A DNA stretch of 53,134 nucleotides from Gammaproteobacteria bacterium (GCA_026709225.1 JAPOTJ010000064.1:1-53134); one strand, 5' to 3'. Shown: positions 15,998 to 24,791, numbered from the stretch's first letter. A program made the numbers and translations. Notes: generated by a model not told the origin, from the sequence alone.

Positions 15998-17686
15998 ATG
16001 CAAGACAACCGTTCTAATACGCCCAAGTCTGACACGCCTAGGCCGATGCCGGATTTCGAGCCGACTGTGCCTGAGTTCCTGCACAGGATAAGCACGGACT
16101 ACGGCGATACGGATGCGCTCGTGGATAACGGCCAGGCTATCAGCTACCGCGAACTGGAACGTCTGACCGCTGAGGTGGCACTGCAGCTGTTGACAGCCGG
16201 TGTCAGTAAGGGAACCCGTGTTGGGTTGCTTTTTCCGAGTGATTCACAGTTTGCCGTCAATTTCCTTGCGGCCACTAGAATTGGCGCGCTCGTGGTTCCT
16301 ATCAGCACATTCAGTACATCTGCCGAATTGAGCTGGGTGCTGCGTCATGCCGATATCAATGTGCTGCTGACCCAGGACGCATACCTGAAACACAATTACA
16401 TCGAATGCATAGAGCAGGCCATTCCGGACATTGCTGGAGCGGACAGGGACACCTTGTTCCTTGCGTCCCATCCCTATCTGAGGCAGATCATTGTGTACGG
16501 TGAGCAAAGTGCGTGCTGGGCGAAAGGAAGCCGGGATTTGGCTTGGAACGCACAGCAAATCCCGCATCTGGACAGAGCGGTGCTGACCGCTATTGAGAAC
16601 GAAGTCAGGCCGTCAGACCAGCTCGTTCTGATCTACACCTCCGGCTCCACGTCCCGACCCAAATCGGTGATGCACTCCCACGGCTCGATCATCAGGCACC
16701 TCCATGTAACACGCCATATGTTCTCAAGGGGACCGGGAGACCGCTACGCCAGCTCGCAGCCATGGTTCTGGATCGGTGGTCTGATTGCCGCCCTTCTCGG
16801 TTGTCTCCTCAGTGGATGTGCGCTCCACTGCGCGCGCAGTAGCGGAGCACGCAGTAGTGACATCGCTGCAAGACTACGGCAGGTCCGGGAAGAGAAGATC
16901 AATTTCATGCCCGCATGGATGCATGAGGCTGCCGTGCTGCTCGAACATCCGGAATTCAAAAGCCATGACTACTCATTCGTGAAATTTGGGCTGGGCAGAG
17001 CAACAGATTCACAAGGCAACCCCATGGACCCGTCCCGGATGGTCAATGCCCTCGGCATGACCGAGACAGCGGGTGTACATAGCTGGGAGGCCTTGCAGGA
17101 TCCCCTGCCGGAACATCGCAAGGGATCGTCAGGTCGCACCCGTGAAGGCATAGAACGGAAAATCGTCGATCCCGAAAGCGGAGAGGCGTTGCCGTTCGGC
17201 GAGGAGGGCGAGATCTGCGTGCGGGGTTACTCGCTGATGCAAGGCTACTACAAGCTGGAGCGTGAAGACTGTTTTGACAAGGATGGTTTCTTTCACACTG
17301 GCGATTTTGGCTACATCTGCGAGGATGGTCACCTGTACTTTACCGGCCGCAGGGACGAGGTCGTCAAGGTATCCGGGGTCAACGTATCCACAGTCGAGGT
17401 CGAACAGCAGTTGATGGCCGAAGACGATGTGCTTCACGCATATGTCATCGCCATCGGCGAAGGCGCCGCCAAGATTCTGGTCGCTGCGGTGGTGCCGGCT
17501 GCGCAGGCAACACCGGACGAAAACCGTCTCAAGCGACGATTGCGGCAGCACCTTTCGAGCTACAAGGTTCCCAAACGGATTGTATTTTTCGAAGAGAGGG
17601 AGATCCCACTGTCCGCAGCCGCAAAAGTGATGAAAGGCAAGCTGCGGGAACAGATTGAAGCCGGTATGGATGACGGCGGCCAGTGA
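15998..17686 (+). CDS. AMP-dependent acyl-CoA synthetase / ligase
   Basis: 562 residues of the ANL superfamily: activates a carboxylic acid to an acyl-adenylate and then to the CoA thioester. Seen: P-loop-like LVLIYTSGSTSRPKSVMHSH, the A5 motif VNALGMTETAG, the A7 motif YFTGRRDEVVKVSGVNVS, hinge FHTGDFGY, and the A10 catalytic Lys in LSAAAKVMKGKL. The substrate class cannot be fixed. The 179 bases before it (15819-15997) hold several GC dyads but no clear promoter; continued transcription from the receptor gene is possible. Its 3' end overlaps the MFS gene by 17 bases. Confidence 0.9.
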   Translation: MQDNRSNTPKSDTPRPMPDFEPTVPEFLHRISTDYGDTDALVDNGQAISYRELERLTAEVALQLLTAGVSKGTRVGLLFPSDSQFAVNFLAATRIGALVVPISTFSTSAELSWVLRHADINVLLTQDAYLKHNYIECIEQAIPDIAGADRDTLFLASHPYLRQIIVYGEQSACWAKGSRDLAWNAQQIPHLDRAVLTAIENEVRPSDQLVLIYTSGSTSRPKSVMHSHGSIIRHLHVTRHMFSRGPGDRYASSQPWFWIGGLIAALLGCLLSGCALHCARSSGARSSDIAARLRQVREEKINFMPAWMHEAAVLLEHPEFKSHDYSFVKFGLGRATDSQGNPMDPSRMVNALGMTETAGVHSWEALQDPLPEHRKGSSGRTREGIERKIVDPESGEALPFGEEGEICVRGYSLMQGYYKLEREDCFDKDGFFHTGDFGYICEDGHLYFTGRRDEVVKVSGVNVSTVEVEQQLMAEDDVLHAYVIAIGEGAAKILVAAVVPAAQATPDENRLKRRLRQHLSSYKVPKRIVFFEEREIPLSAAAKVMKGKLREQIEAGMDDGGQ

Positions 17687-19049
17687 TTCCGTGACAGCCA
17701 ATCAACCCACCTCAGGCATCGTTGCGTCAGTCTCGGACTATCCAAAACCCGGCTACGCATGGCTCGTCGTCGCGATCCTGATGGCGGCCTATCTTCTGTC
17801 CTTTGTCGATCGGATTATCCTCACCCTGATGGTCGGTCCTATTCAGGAGGATATGGGCTTGAGCGACACGCAGATCAGCCTGCTTCATGGTGTCGCGTTT
17901 GCACTGTTCTACACGCTGCTGGGGTTTCCGCTTGGCCGTTTGGCTGATCGCTACAACCGGGTCAAGATCATTACCTGGGGTGTCATCATCTGGAGTTTCA
18001 TGACGGCGCTTTGCGGTGTCGCGAAAAATTTCACCCATCTGTTCTTGGCCCGCGTCGGCGTCGGCATCGGCGAGGCTGCGCTCAGTCCTGCCGCCTATTC
18101 GCTGATCACCGACTACTTTCCTCCAGACAAGCGCTCGAAAGCACTGAGCGTCTATGTGATCGGTCCGAGCCTGGGCATCGGGGTGGCGTTCGTCTTGGGC
18201 GGCATCCTAGTGACCGCAGCGGACACGCTACCCGACTATGACCTGCCAGTGTTGGGCCGGATCTACTCCTGGCAGCTGATTTTTTTCATGATCGGGCTTC
18301 CCGGCCTGCTGTTCCCGCTTGTTCTGAAGCTGATAAAAGAGCCTGTGCGGCGCGGGCAACTCCGCACAAAAGAACAGAATTCAAGTGTCCCGCTTGCCGA
18401 GCTTGGCCGGTTTCTGCTGCTCAACAAAAGAGCGCTTGTGTCGATATTCTTTGGCATCGGTTGCGTCGTAGCCATCCATCAGGCCCTGCTGCTTTGGATA
18501 CCCACATTCTTCAATCGAACCTACGGCATGGAAGCGGCTGACGCAGGCACGATCTTCGGTTTGTTGATGATGGTCGGCGGTATTGCAGGTGTATTCGGTG
18601 CCGGTTGGCTGGCCGATTTCTGGTCAGCGAAAGGCAAGGAAAACGCTATTTTGACGATCGTATTCTGGTGCATCACGATTCCGATTGTGCCTTCGGCCCT
18701 TGCGCCGCTCATGCCGACTGCGACCGCCGCATTTCTCGTTCTGCTGCCAGGTATCGTCCTCTTGTGCGCCCCAATGGGCATTGTGGTTTCAGCCATTCAG
18801 CAGATTGTTCCAAACGAGCTGCGAGGCCAAGTATCGGCACTCTATCTGTTCTCCATCAATCTCTTGGGTCTCGGCTTTGGTCCCACTTTAGTTGCGTTGC
18901 TGACGGACTATTATTTCCAGAGCCAAGCGGATCTGCGCTACTCGCTGGCACTGGCAACCGCCTGCTGCGCCGTCACGGCTTCGATGGCGATTTTTGTCGG
19001 TATCAGAGGCTATCGGGAGAGCCTGCAACGGGCGAAGCAATGGCGATAA
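17670..19049 (+). CDS. MFS transporter (spinster-type)
   Basis: About 459 residues, 12 predicted helices. Signature sequences: LLSFVDRIILTLMVGPIQED in TM1, the A-like motif GFPLGRLADRYNRVKII between TM2 and TM3, and RVGVGIGEAALSPAAYSLI in TM4, as in spinster-like MFS proteins that often accompany TonB receptor and degradation genes. ATG 17670 is chosen; a TTG 15 bases upstream is open but weaker. Overlap with the ligase indicates one operon. Probably carries the receptor's ligand or a product over the inner membrane. Confidence 0.88.
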   Translation: MTAASDSVTANQPTSGIVASVSDYPKPGYAWLVVAILMAAYLLSFVDRIILTLMVGPIQEDMGLSDTQISLLHGVAFALFYTLLGFPLGRLADRYNRVKIITWGVIIWSFMTALCGVAKNFTHLFLARVGVGIGEAALSPAAYSLITDYFPPDKRSKALSVYVIGPSLGIGVAFVLGGILVTAADTLPDYDLPVLGRIYSWQLIFFMIGLPGLLFPLVLKLIKEPVRRGQLRTKEQNSSVPLAELGRFLLLNKRALVSIFFGIGCVVAIHQALLLWIPTFFNRTYGMEAADAGTIFGLLMMVGGIAGVFGAGWLADFWSAKGKENAILTIVFWCITIPIVPSALAPLMPTATAAFLVLLPGIVLLCAPMGIVVSAIQQIVPNELRGQVSALYLFSINLLGLGFGPTLVALLTDYYFQSQADLRYSLALATACCAVTASMAIFVGIRGYRESLQRAKQWR

Positions 19050-19060
19050 ATGGAGCACTA

Positions 19061-19315
19061 GGGAAGGACTGATTAAGTCTGCAAAGCTCAGAGGCCATCA
19101 GGCGTGTGCTGGCAAGGAGTGACGAAGAAGCGTGGCAGGCCCCACGTGATGAGGAATGACGCAGCCAGCGCACGCCTGAGGGCCTCCCGAAGGGCGCTTC
19201 ACGTGGTTGTGGAGGGGATTTCGTTGATTTTTTCGGTCACGATAGTGTAAGCGAGTCGATTTCGATGTGCCAATAAGTGAAGCGCTGAGCGAAGTAGACT
19301 TGATCAGACCTTCCC
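19061..19315 (+). mobile_element. MITE-like element, copy 1 (255 bp)
   Basis: A 255-bp non-coding element with 19-bp terminal inverted repeats (GGGAAGGACTGATTAAGTC at the left; the right end is the inverse of GGGAAGGTCTGATCAAGTC). TA flanks both sides (19059-60 and 19316-17), consistent with a TA target duplication. An inner dyad (CAGGCGTGTGCTGG with CCAGCGCACGCCTG) gives strong folding. The second copy at 39102 differs by one base. It sits between the MFS stop and the ADH stop, so it does not break a gene. Confidence 0.88.
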
Positions 19316-19331
19316 TAGGAGCCTGCTACGC

Positions 19332-20417
19332 TCAGACAAATGGCAGGACCACCGATTTAATGAGGCTTGGATCACCGGAGCCGACGACTTCGATCGCTTT
19401 CACCGTATCTCGCAGCCCGTGTCTGTGGGTGACGAATTCATCAAAGAGCCCCGGCCTCTGCTCGACAAATTTCATGGCTCGTCTCACGGATTCACTTTCT
19501 CGGCTGAACACACCTTTTATGGTGATTTCCTTGAGTGCGACAATGTCACCGGGGATCTCAGAACTGCGTCCCCCTGATAAACCGGCCAACACAATGGTGC
19601 CCATGCGTCGAACGAGCAGCGGCGTCAAGGCAATCGCCTGAGCGGAGCCACTCAGATCAATGACGACATCCACACCTTCGCCGCCAGTCAGGTCCAATAC
19701 TTCCCCTTCCAAATCTCGTCCCGCCAGCAAGCAGTGATCGGCCCCCATTTCGCACGCCATGGCCATGCGTTTGGCATCTTCTGGCAGTCCCGTGACAATC
19801 ACCTTGGCGGCACCCAAAGCCCGTGCCACAGCGACACAGGCGAGCCCGATGGGGCCGGGCCCTTGAATGAGAAGGCTGCTGCCAACTCTGACCTGACCGA
19901 TATCGCCCGTCCAACGCAAGGCATTCGATATCACCGCAGGGACGAGAATGCCCAACTCGTCTGAGCAAGTGTCTGGCAGCTTGAATACTTGCGCGCCGGG
20001 TGCGAGGTAGAGCAGCTCTGAAAATCCGCCCCACAAGTGCGGAGCTTTCGCAGCCGACATCGAAACCCCATAGTCGCCCATCTCCACGCAGTAACGGGTG
20101 TTTCCACTCAGGCAGGCGGCGCACCGGCCACAGGCGATGAAAGCGTCTACCGCGACTCGGTCACCTGCGTGAACGCCCCATCTTGCCGAAGCGAGGTCGC
20201 CGACTTCTTCGACCACGCCGACGATTTCATGTCCCGGGATAAGCGGGTAGCGTATGTTGCCAGCGTATTTTCCATGCAGTATCTTGAGATCGGTACCGCA
20301 GACTCCCGCCATCTCAACTCGTAGCAGGCCATCTTCAGGGCCTGTTGCAGGGCGCTGAAATTCGCTCAAGGTCAGTCGACCCGGCTGATCCATGAGCATT
20401 GCTCTGACAGTAGACAT
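19332..20417 (-). CDS. Zinc-dependent alcohol dehydrogenase (MDR superfamily)
   Basis: 361 residues. Catalytic zinc ligands: Cys in AGVCGTDLK, GHE in IPGHEIVG; structural zinc loop with four Cys CGRCAACLSGNTRYC. The NAD(P) Rossmann motif is GPGPIGLACVAVARALGAA. It looks like the sorbitol/threonine dehydrogenase-type branch. ATG 20417 is preferred to the longer frame because AAGGAG lies just upstream. Same strand and close to NUDIX and enoyl-CoA hydratase genes, so probably part of a three-gene operon that oxidises an alcohol or hydroxyacyl intermediate. Substrate unknown. Confidence 0.9.
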   Translation of the reverse strand: MSTVRAMLMDQPGRLTLSEFQRPATGPEDGLLRVEMAGVCGTDLKILHGKYAGNIRYPLIPGHEIVGVVEEVGDLASARWGVHAGDRVAVDAFIACGRCAACLSGNTRYCVEMGDYGVSMSAAKAPHLWGGFSELLYLAPGAQVFKLPDTCSDELGILVPAVISNALRWTGDIGQVRVGSSLLIQGPGPIGLACVAVARALGAAKVIVTGLPEDAKRMAMACEMGADHCLLAGRDLEGEVLDLTGGEGVDVVIDLSGSAQAIALTPLLVRRMGTIVLAGLSGGRSSEIPGDIVALKEITIKGVFSRESESVRRAMKFVEQRPGLFDEFVTHRHGLRDTVKAIEVVGSGDPSLIKSVVLPFV

Positions 20418-20464
20418 AGGCGTGATTCTCCTTAAGCGCGAATACCGAGAATGCCGTGTCAGCT

Positions 20465-21037
20465 TCAATCTCCCAGCGGAAACTGCTGGTAGCTGCCGCT
20501 GTAACTGATTTCACCGATTCGTATGTTGAAATGGCCGCTCTTTACCCATTGATAGATTTCACGAAAATTCGGTTCAAGTTCAGGGTACGCCATCGTCTGC
20601 CAAGGCGCCTCGGCTTCATTGAACCAGCCCCAGTCTTCAGTTTCTTCCGTGATCGACGCTTCAATGAGTTCAGTTACAGGACAGCGAAACGACATATAGA
20701 TCTGATCAATTGACAGCACAGAGCCAATACTCATCAGGAGCATGTGTTCACTTGGAATGCCTATTCTGGTTTCCTCGAACAGTTCCCGTGACGCGGCCTG
20801 CTGCGGCGTTTCATTGGATTCAATATAACCCGAAGGAAATGACCACAAACCCTTTGCGGGTTCGATTGCACGCTTCGCCCAGAACAGCTGGTCTCCGCAG
20901 TACAGCACCACGGCAACAAGGACAGTCGGATTCTTGTAATGGACATAGCCACAATTCCGGCAGTATTCGCGCACCCGGTTATCACCCTGCGGCATGCCTT
21001 CCTCAAGCACGTTTCCACAGCGGTAACAGAACCCCAT
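20465..21037 (-). CDS. NUDIX hydrolase with N-terminal zinc ribbon
   Basis: 190 residues. The N-terminal zinc ribbon has four Cys (CYRCGN ... CRNCGY), followed by YVHYKNPTVLVAVVLY and a NUDIX box GYIESNETPQQAASRELFEE, in which the usual downstream Gly is replaced (TRIGI). The layout resembles NudC-type enzymes that cleave NAD(H)- or CoA-type pyrophosphates. ATG 21037 is chosen because the longer frame has no similarity and overlaps the enoyl-CoA hydratase gene. A role in removing CoA or nucleotide by-products in the operon is an inference. Confidence 0.85.
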   Translation of the reverse strand: MGFCYRCGNVLEEGMPQGDNRVREYCRNCGYVHYKNPTVLVAVVLYCGDQLFWAKRAIEPAKGLWSFPSGYIESNETPQQAASRELFEETRIGIPSEHMLLMSIGSVLSIDQIYMSFRCPVTELIEASITEETEDWGWFNEAEAPWQTMAYPELEPNFREIYQWVKSGHFNIRIGEISYSGSYQQFPLGD

Positions 21038-21089
21038 CAGTCTCTCTCGCAAGATTCGCAGGCGTGAGGCACACTCCGATGCAGAGGGA

Positions 21090-21899
21090 TCATCTGTTCT
21101 TGAAGTTTGGCTCTCGTTTCTCCCTGAACGCTTGGACACCCTCCTTTACATCATCGGTGGCGAGTATTTCGGTCGCCGCCTGCCACTCTACTTCATAGGC
21201 ATCCTCAACGCGCATGCCTCGAGTATGCAAGGCGATCTCCTTGGATTTCTGCACGGCGAGCGGCCCGTTACGCGCAATCCTCGCCGCGATTTCCATCGCC
21301 TTCTCCATGACCCTGCCCACTGGCAGCACGTAGTTTACAAGCCCGATCTCGAGCGCTTGCTGCGCATCAATTAAATCGCCCGTCAGGATCAACTCCATGG
21401 CCTTCGCATACGGCACTTGCCTCGGCAGCACCGTAGGTGTGGTGCCGGGCATCAGGCCCAATTGCACCTCAGGAATCCCGAATACCGCCGTGTCGGAGGC
21501 GACCCGGATATCCGTGGACAGCACGAACTCAAAGCCTCCGGCGAGGCAGAATCCTTTGATGGCGCAAATCACCGGCTTATGGTGCGGAAAGTGCCGCATA
21601 TTCATTTTTGGCAGCAGATCTTCCTTCAATACCCGCGCTTGCCACTCGTCTTCCGGCGCCTTCGAGCCATTGAGGATGGGTGTCAGGCGATCAAAATCAC
21701 CGCCAACTGAAAACGCTCTGTCGCCCGCTCCAGTGACCAGCGCAACCCTGACATCGTCGTCGTCACCGATCTCGTCCCAGGCATCCACTAGCCCGCACAC
21801 CATTTCTGGACTCATGGCGTTGAGTTTCGAGGCGCGATTCAGTGTCAGAATGGCGATGCCATCTTTTTTTTCCACAATGAGATGCTGTCCCACGCTCAT
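21090..21899 (-). CDS. Enoyl-CoA hydratase / isomerase (crotonase family)
   Basis: 269 residues. Crotonase fold: N-terminal ILTLNRASKLNAMSPEM, oxyanion-hole region RAFSVGGDFDRL, and the second signature region VICAIKGFCLAGGFEFVLST then DIRVASDTAVFGIPEVQLGL. The two catalytic Glu positions of mitochondrial-type hydratases are present as Glu in GGFEF and in GIPEVQLG, though this cannot settle hydratase versus isomerase. First gene of the ECH-NUDIX-ADH group. It converges in function with the acyl-CoA ligase on the other strand: activation followed by beta-oxidation-like steps. Confidence 0.9.
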   Translation of the reverse strand: MSVGQHLIVEKKDGIAILTLNRASKLNAMSPEMVCGLVDAWDEIGDDDDVRVALVTGAGDRAFSVGGDFDRLTPILNGSKAPEDEWQARVLKEDLLPKMNMRHFPHHKPVICAIKGFCLAGGFEFVLSTDIRVASDTAVFGIPEVQLGLMPGTTPTVLPRQVPYAKAMELILTGDLIDAQQALEIGLVNYVLPVGRVMEKAMEIAARIARNGPLAVQKSKEIALHTRGMRVEDAYEVEWQAATEILATDDVKEGVQAFREKREPNFKNR

Positions 21900-21930
21900 G
21901 ACCCCAACTCTCTAATCGATAGCGGTCTGC

Positions 21931-21960
21931 ATAGTATCAGACATATGTGAGGTGTTTCAG
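21931..21960 (-). promoter_or_regulatory. Candidate promoter and operator for the ECH-NUDIX-ADH operon
   Basis: On the minus strand CTGAAA (21955-21960) and TACTAT (21931-21936) are 18 bases apart, a fair -35/-10 pair. The spacer contains the palindrome ACATATGT (21941-21948), a possible repressor site. No regulator gene lies next to it. Confidence 0.4.
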
Positions 21961-22006
21961 ATGAGCTAAAAAGTTGCTAATTTTGCTACGCACCTCCCCG
22001 CCCGTC

Positions 22007-22306
22007 CTATCCCGAACGGGTGAATGCCTGCGATCTCTTCGCCTGCTCGACAGAACCGAGCCAGCTACGACACCAATGCGCAAGTTGCTCTTGATTCGAA
22101 ACAGCGTCCCCTTTCTCAAGGACGCATTGTTCAACCGGATGGAGGGTCCCTCGCTCGTCCTCTTGAGAGTTATCGACGAGTTCCAACTGGTCGACGTACA
22201 CCGTCGGCAATATGTCGTAATGCAGACGCTTCCTCGCGCTTTTCCCTGCACCATCGCCTCCCATGACAATGATAAAGACGGGGCGATTGTCGAGCTGGTC
22301 TGCCAT
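22007..22306 (-). pseudogene. Truncated zeta-toxin-like P-loop kinase
   Basis: The first ~40 residues (RPVFIIVMGGDGAGKSARKR, then LHYDILPTVYVDQ) match the start of zeta-toxin-type kinases, with an intact Walker A (GGDGAGKS) followed by the RxxYD..P..Y.DQ stretch. After DQ the frame continues with unrelated sequence, so the body of the kinase is missing. Zeta toxins phosphorylate UDP-amino sugars and are partnered by an antitoxin. No antitoxin is recognised. Likely a remnant left by a deletion or insertion. Confidence 0.6.
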
Positions 22307-22338
22307 GCGGTTCGGTTGCTTGATAAATCATAGCTTCA

Positions 22339-22791
22339 TTGGACGATTGGATCTTCGCTGATGAACGTGACCCTGACTTCGTCGCGTACCTTTTGCGGCC
22401 TGATTCGAGCCTCCAAGGCGAGAAAGCCAACCTGCGATTCCCGTTTGACGAAGACGCAGATGCGTACATCTGCCAAATTCAAGGCGGATATGACACTCGT
22501 GTCGATTCGTTTGATGTGCAGGAAGCCTTCACCACAGGTTCACTTGACGGCAAGGACGAAGTGTTGATGGCGGTACTCGGTGAGTTGATGCCTGCTTTCT
22601 TCAAAGACCTGATCAAGCAAAGCGGGGCAACGCCTCGTGAGATTGCGGCCTATGTTCGATCACGCCCGAACACAGAAATCACGTTACCCATGTCGATTGT
22701 GTTGAATTGGTATTCGGATCACGGGCAGCTTCCGTTGCCATATGTGATTGACAAACTCTGCGTGCATGAATACGACGAAGTCTGGTTCTGA
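22339..22791 (+). CDS. Hypothetical protein, possibly 5'-truncated
   Basis: A 150-residue acidic reading frame (EDADAYICQIQGGYDTRVDS, later SGATPREIAAYVRSRPNTEI). No family recognised. The only available start is a TTG at 22339 without a ribosome site, and an in-frame TAA lies 13 bases upstream, so the true 5' end may be lost. It is divergent from the zeta-toxin remnant with only 32 bases between. Codon use looks like real coding sequence. It could be a leftover of the same mobile module. Confidence 0.5.
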   Translation: MDDWIFADERDPDFVAYLLRPDSSLQGEKANLRFPFDEDADAYICQIQGGYDTRVDSFDVQEAFTTGSLDGKDEVLMAVLGELMPAFFKDLIKQSGATPREIAAYVRSRPNTEITLPMSIVLNWYSDHGQLPLPYVIDKLCVHEYDEVWF

Positions 22792-22793
22792 CT

Positions 22794-22815
22794 TAGGGCG
22801 TGTTAACACGCCCTA
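22794..22815. repeat. 22-bp perfect palindrome (IS scar or terminator-like dyad)
   Basis: TAGGGCGTGTT is followed directly by its exact reverse complement, three bases after the stop of the hypothetical gene. The same half-site occurs at 10021 and, imperfectly, at 39357. There is no T-run, so a simple terminator is less likely than abutted inverted ends of a lost insertion sequence. Confidence 0.65.
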
Positions 22816-22909
22816 GATGGCCACGCATGTCGAGCTCGACAGGACGTTGATGGCCGCTCTCGATTTCGCAACGGACATGTTCGAAGCGTTTTCAGAGAAT
22901 GTTGTCGGG

Positions 22910-23000
22910 CGGAAGAGGCAGGAGTCGAACCCGCCAAGCGCGGGGAACGCGCCTCAACGGCTTTGAAGGCCGCGCGCCTCACCGGAGGCGTTGCTCTTCC
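22910..23000 (-). tRNA. selC: tRNA-Sec (selenocysteine, anticodon UCA)
   Basis: A 91-nt tRNA. The 7 bp acceptor GGAAGAG pairs with CTCTTCC, discriminator G; the T arm has GGTTCGACTCC; the anticodon loop CTTCAAA reads UCA (22964-22966), which decodes UGA. The extended D stem (GCCTCCGGTGAGGC) and the very long variable arm (GAGGCGCGTTCCCCGCGC) are diagnostic of bacterial tRNA-Sec, close to E. coli selC. The three bases after the discriminator are CCC, not CCA, so the 3' end must be completed by CCA-adding enzyme. It lies 35 bases after the modC stop on the same strand; a TTGACG/TAAACT pair with a long 20-base spacer (23008-23039) could also start it separately. Confidence 0.97.
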
Positions 23001-23035
23001 GAGGACAAGTTTACCTCAAGGACGCTAAAAAGCCG

Positions 23036-24130
23036 TCAAGTTACCGCAAGCCTGACGCTCTTTACCAGCGCCCACACGTCCATGCCAGGGGCGAGCGCAA
23101 GTTCCTGCACCGCCGCCTGAGTCAACGTCGCTTTCACTTCGCTGCCGCGCAAGCGAATTCGCACATCAACCTCAGCGAGGCGGTCAGTGGGCTTCAAGTC
23201 GATGAGCTTGCCTGCCAGCACATTGCGGATGCTAATGGCGTCCGGACGCCGTGTTGCCACTGCGACATCTCGTGCGCGAATACGAAGCCGCACTTTCGCA
23301 CCGACTTGCAAGTGCTCCGCACGGGGCATGGTCAGCACATCGCCACCGATATCTACATGTGTCACGTGCAAGCGCGCATCGTGATCGATGACTCGACCTT
23401 CAACAAGCACGCCTCGGTCATCAAAGCCGTCGGGCAGGATAAGGTCAAGCCGCTCAAATACCTCGAAAGTCCCCCCTTGCATCGCGACCTGACCGCCCGC
23501 AAGCACAAGAACTCGGTCTGCGATGTGCGCAACTTCATCAAGATCGTGACTCACATACAGCGTTGGAATGTCAAATCGCGCCTGCGCACGGTCAAGATAG
23601 GGCAGAATTTCGCTCTTGCGCGCTTGATCGAGCGCCGAAAGAGGTTCATCAAGCAGCAGAAGCTTCGGCCTCGTGAGCAGCGTGCGCGCGAGCGCTACCC
23701 GCTGGCGCTCTCCGCCTGAGAGATGTTCGACCCGGCGATTGAGAAGCGCCGCGAGGTCGAGAATATCGATCAATTCCTCCGCCTCAAAACTATCCGAAGC
23801 GCTTCGACTCCGACATTCAGCGAAGGCAAGGTTGCCCGCCACATCCAAGTGTGAAAAGAGCCGCGCATCTTGAAACAGGAAACCAACAGGCCGTGCGTGC
23901 GGCGGCTTGGCGATGCGTCGCTCGCCGTCGAACCATGTTTCGGAGCCAAGGCTGACGCAGCCCGCTTGTGGCGTCTCGAACCCCGCAATCGCGCGCAGCA
24001 GGCTGCTCTTGCCGCTGCCGCTCGGCCCGAACACCGCTGTCACGCCGGCCGCCGAAACCGCTTCGTCCACAGACAAGGCGAAGTCGCCAAGCTTGAGATC
24101 GATCTTCAGACGCAACACTTCAGCCGACAC
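23036..24130 (-). CDS. modC: Molybdate ABC transporter, ATP-binding protein
   Basis: About 364 residues. Walker A GPSGSGKSS, Q-loop GFLFQDARLFSHL, signature LSGGERQRVALARTLL, Walker B KLLLLDEPLSALD, H-loop YVSHDLDEV. The C-terminal third is the molybdate-binding (Mop/TOBE) domain typical of ModC (RIRARDVAVATRRP; later VDVRIRLRGSEVKATLT). GTG 24130 is favoured because GGAG lies ten bases upstream; GTG 24139 is possible. The start region overlaps the modB stop. Confidence 0.93.
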   Translation of the reverse strand: MSAEVLRLKIDLKLGDFALSVDEAVSAAGVTAVFGPSGSGKSSLLRAIAGFETPQAGCVSLGSETWFDGERRIAKPPHARPVGFLFQDARLFSHLDVAGNLAFAECRSRSASDSFEAEELIDILDLAALLNRRVEHLSGGERQRVALARTLLTRPKLLLLDEPLSALDQARKSEILPYLDRAQARFDIPTLYVSHDLDEVAHIADRVLVLAGGQVAMQGGTFEVFERLDLILPDGFDDRGVLVEGRVIDHDARLHVTHVDIGGDVLTMPRAEHLQVGAKVRLRIRARDVAVATRRPDAISIRNVLAGKLIDLKPTDRLAEVDVRIRLRGSEVKATLTQAAVQELALAPGMDVWALVKSVRLAVT

Positions 24131-24791
24131 GGACCGCACTCCGGCGATTGAGGGCGTAAACGGCTACAAGCACGAGCAAGGCAAAGGTCAGGAGACCAGC
24201 GGAGAGCATGTGCGCATCGGCGTATTGAAGGGTTTCCACGTGTTCATAGATGGCGATGGAAACCACTCGCGTCTCGCCTGGAATATTGCCGCCGACCATC
24301 AGCACGACGCCAAATTCGCCGAGCGTGTGCGTGAAAGTCAGCACCATGGCGGTGACAAAGCCGCGCGCTGACAGCGGCACAGCCACGCGGAAGAACGCAT
24401 CGAGCGGCGATGCCCTGAGGCTCGCCGCCGCTTCCATGACGTTTCGACCATTCGCTTCGAACGCGCTGACGAGCGGCTGCACCATGAACGGCAGCGAATA
24501 GATGATCGACGCCAGCACGAGGCCAGTAAACGAGAATGTCAGCGTGTCGCCGGTGAGGTCAATCCAGAAGCCGCCAAACGCGGACGTGGGACTCAAAAGG
24601 ATAAGAAGATAGAAGCCGAGCACTGTGGGCGGCAGCACCAGCGGCAGCGCGGTCACCGCTTCGATCACTGGTCGCAACCTTGACCTCGTCTGTGACAGCC
24701 ACCAAGCAAGAGGCGTGCCGATGACAAGCAGCAGCATGGTGGTGATCGCAGCGAGCGCAACCGAGAGCCAGACCGGGGATAAGTCAGGCAC
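24120..24791 (-). CDS. modB: Molybdate ABC transporter, permease
   Basis: 223 residues with five to six membrane helices. The cytoplasmic EAA loop that contacts the ATPase is visible (MEAAASLRASPLDAFFRVAV, with the A...G region partly changed). C-terminal THTLGEFGVVLMVGGNIPGE is characteristic of ModB. GTG start at 24791, five bases after the modA stop. Energy coupling with ModC and substrate delivery from ModA. Confidence 0.93.
   Translation of the reverse strand: MPDLSPVWLSVALAAITTMLLLVIGTPLAWWLSQTRSRLRPVIEAVTALPLVLPPTVLGFYLLILLSPTSAFGGFWIDLTGDTLTFSFTGLVLASIIYSLPFMVQPLVSAFEANGRNVMEAAASLRASPLDAFFRVAVPLSARGFVTAMVLTFTHTLGEFGVVLMVGGNIPGETRVVSIAIYEHVETLQYADAHMLSAGLLTFALLVLVAVYALNRRSAVRVG

Noticed and set aside
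22817-22966. 49-codon frame starting MATHVELDRTLMAALDF
   Set aside because: It begins right after the palindrome and runs antisense into tRNA-Sec, ending on the anticodon complement. No ribosome site and no similarity; at most a gene remnant.
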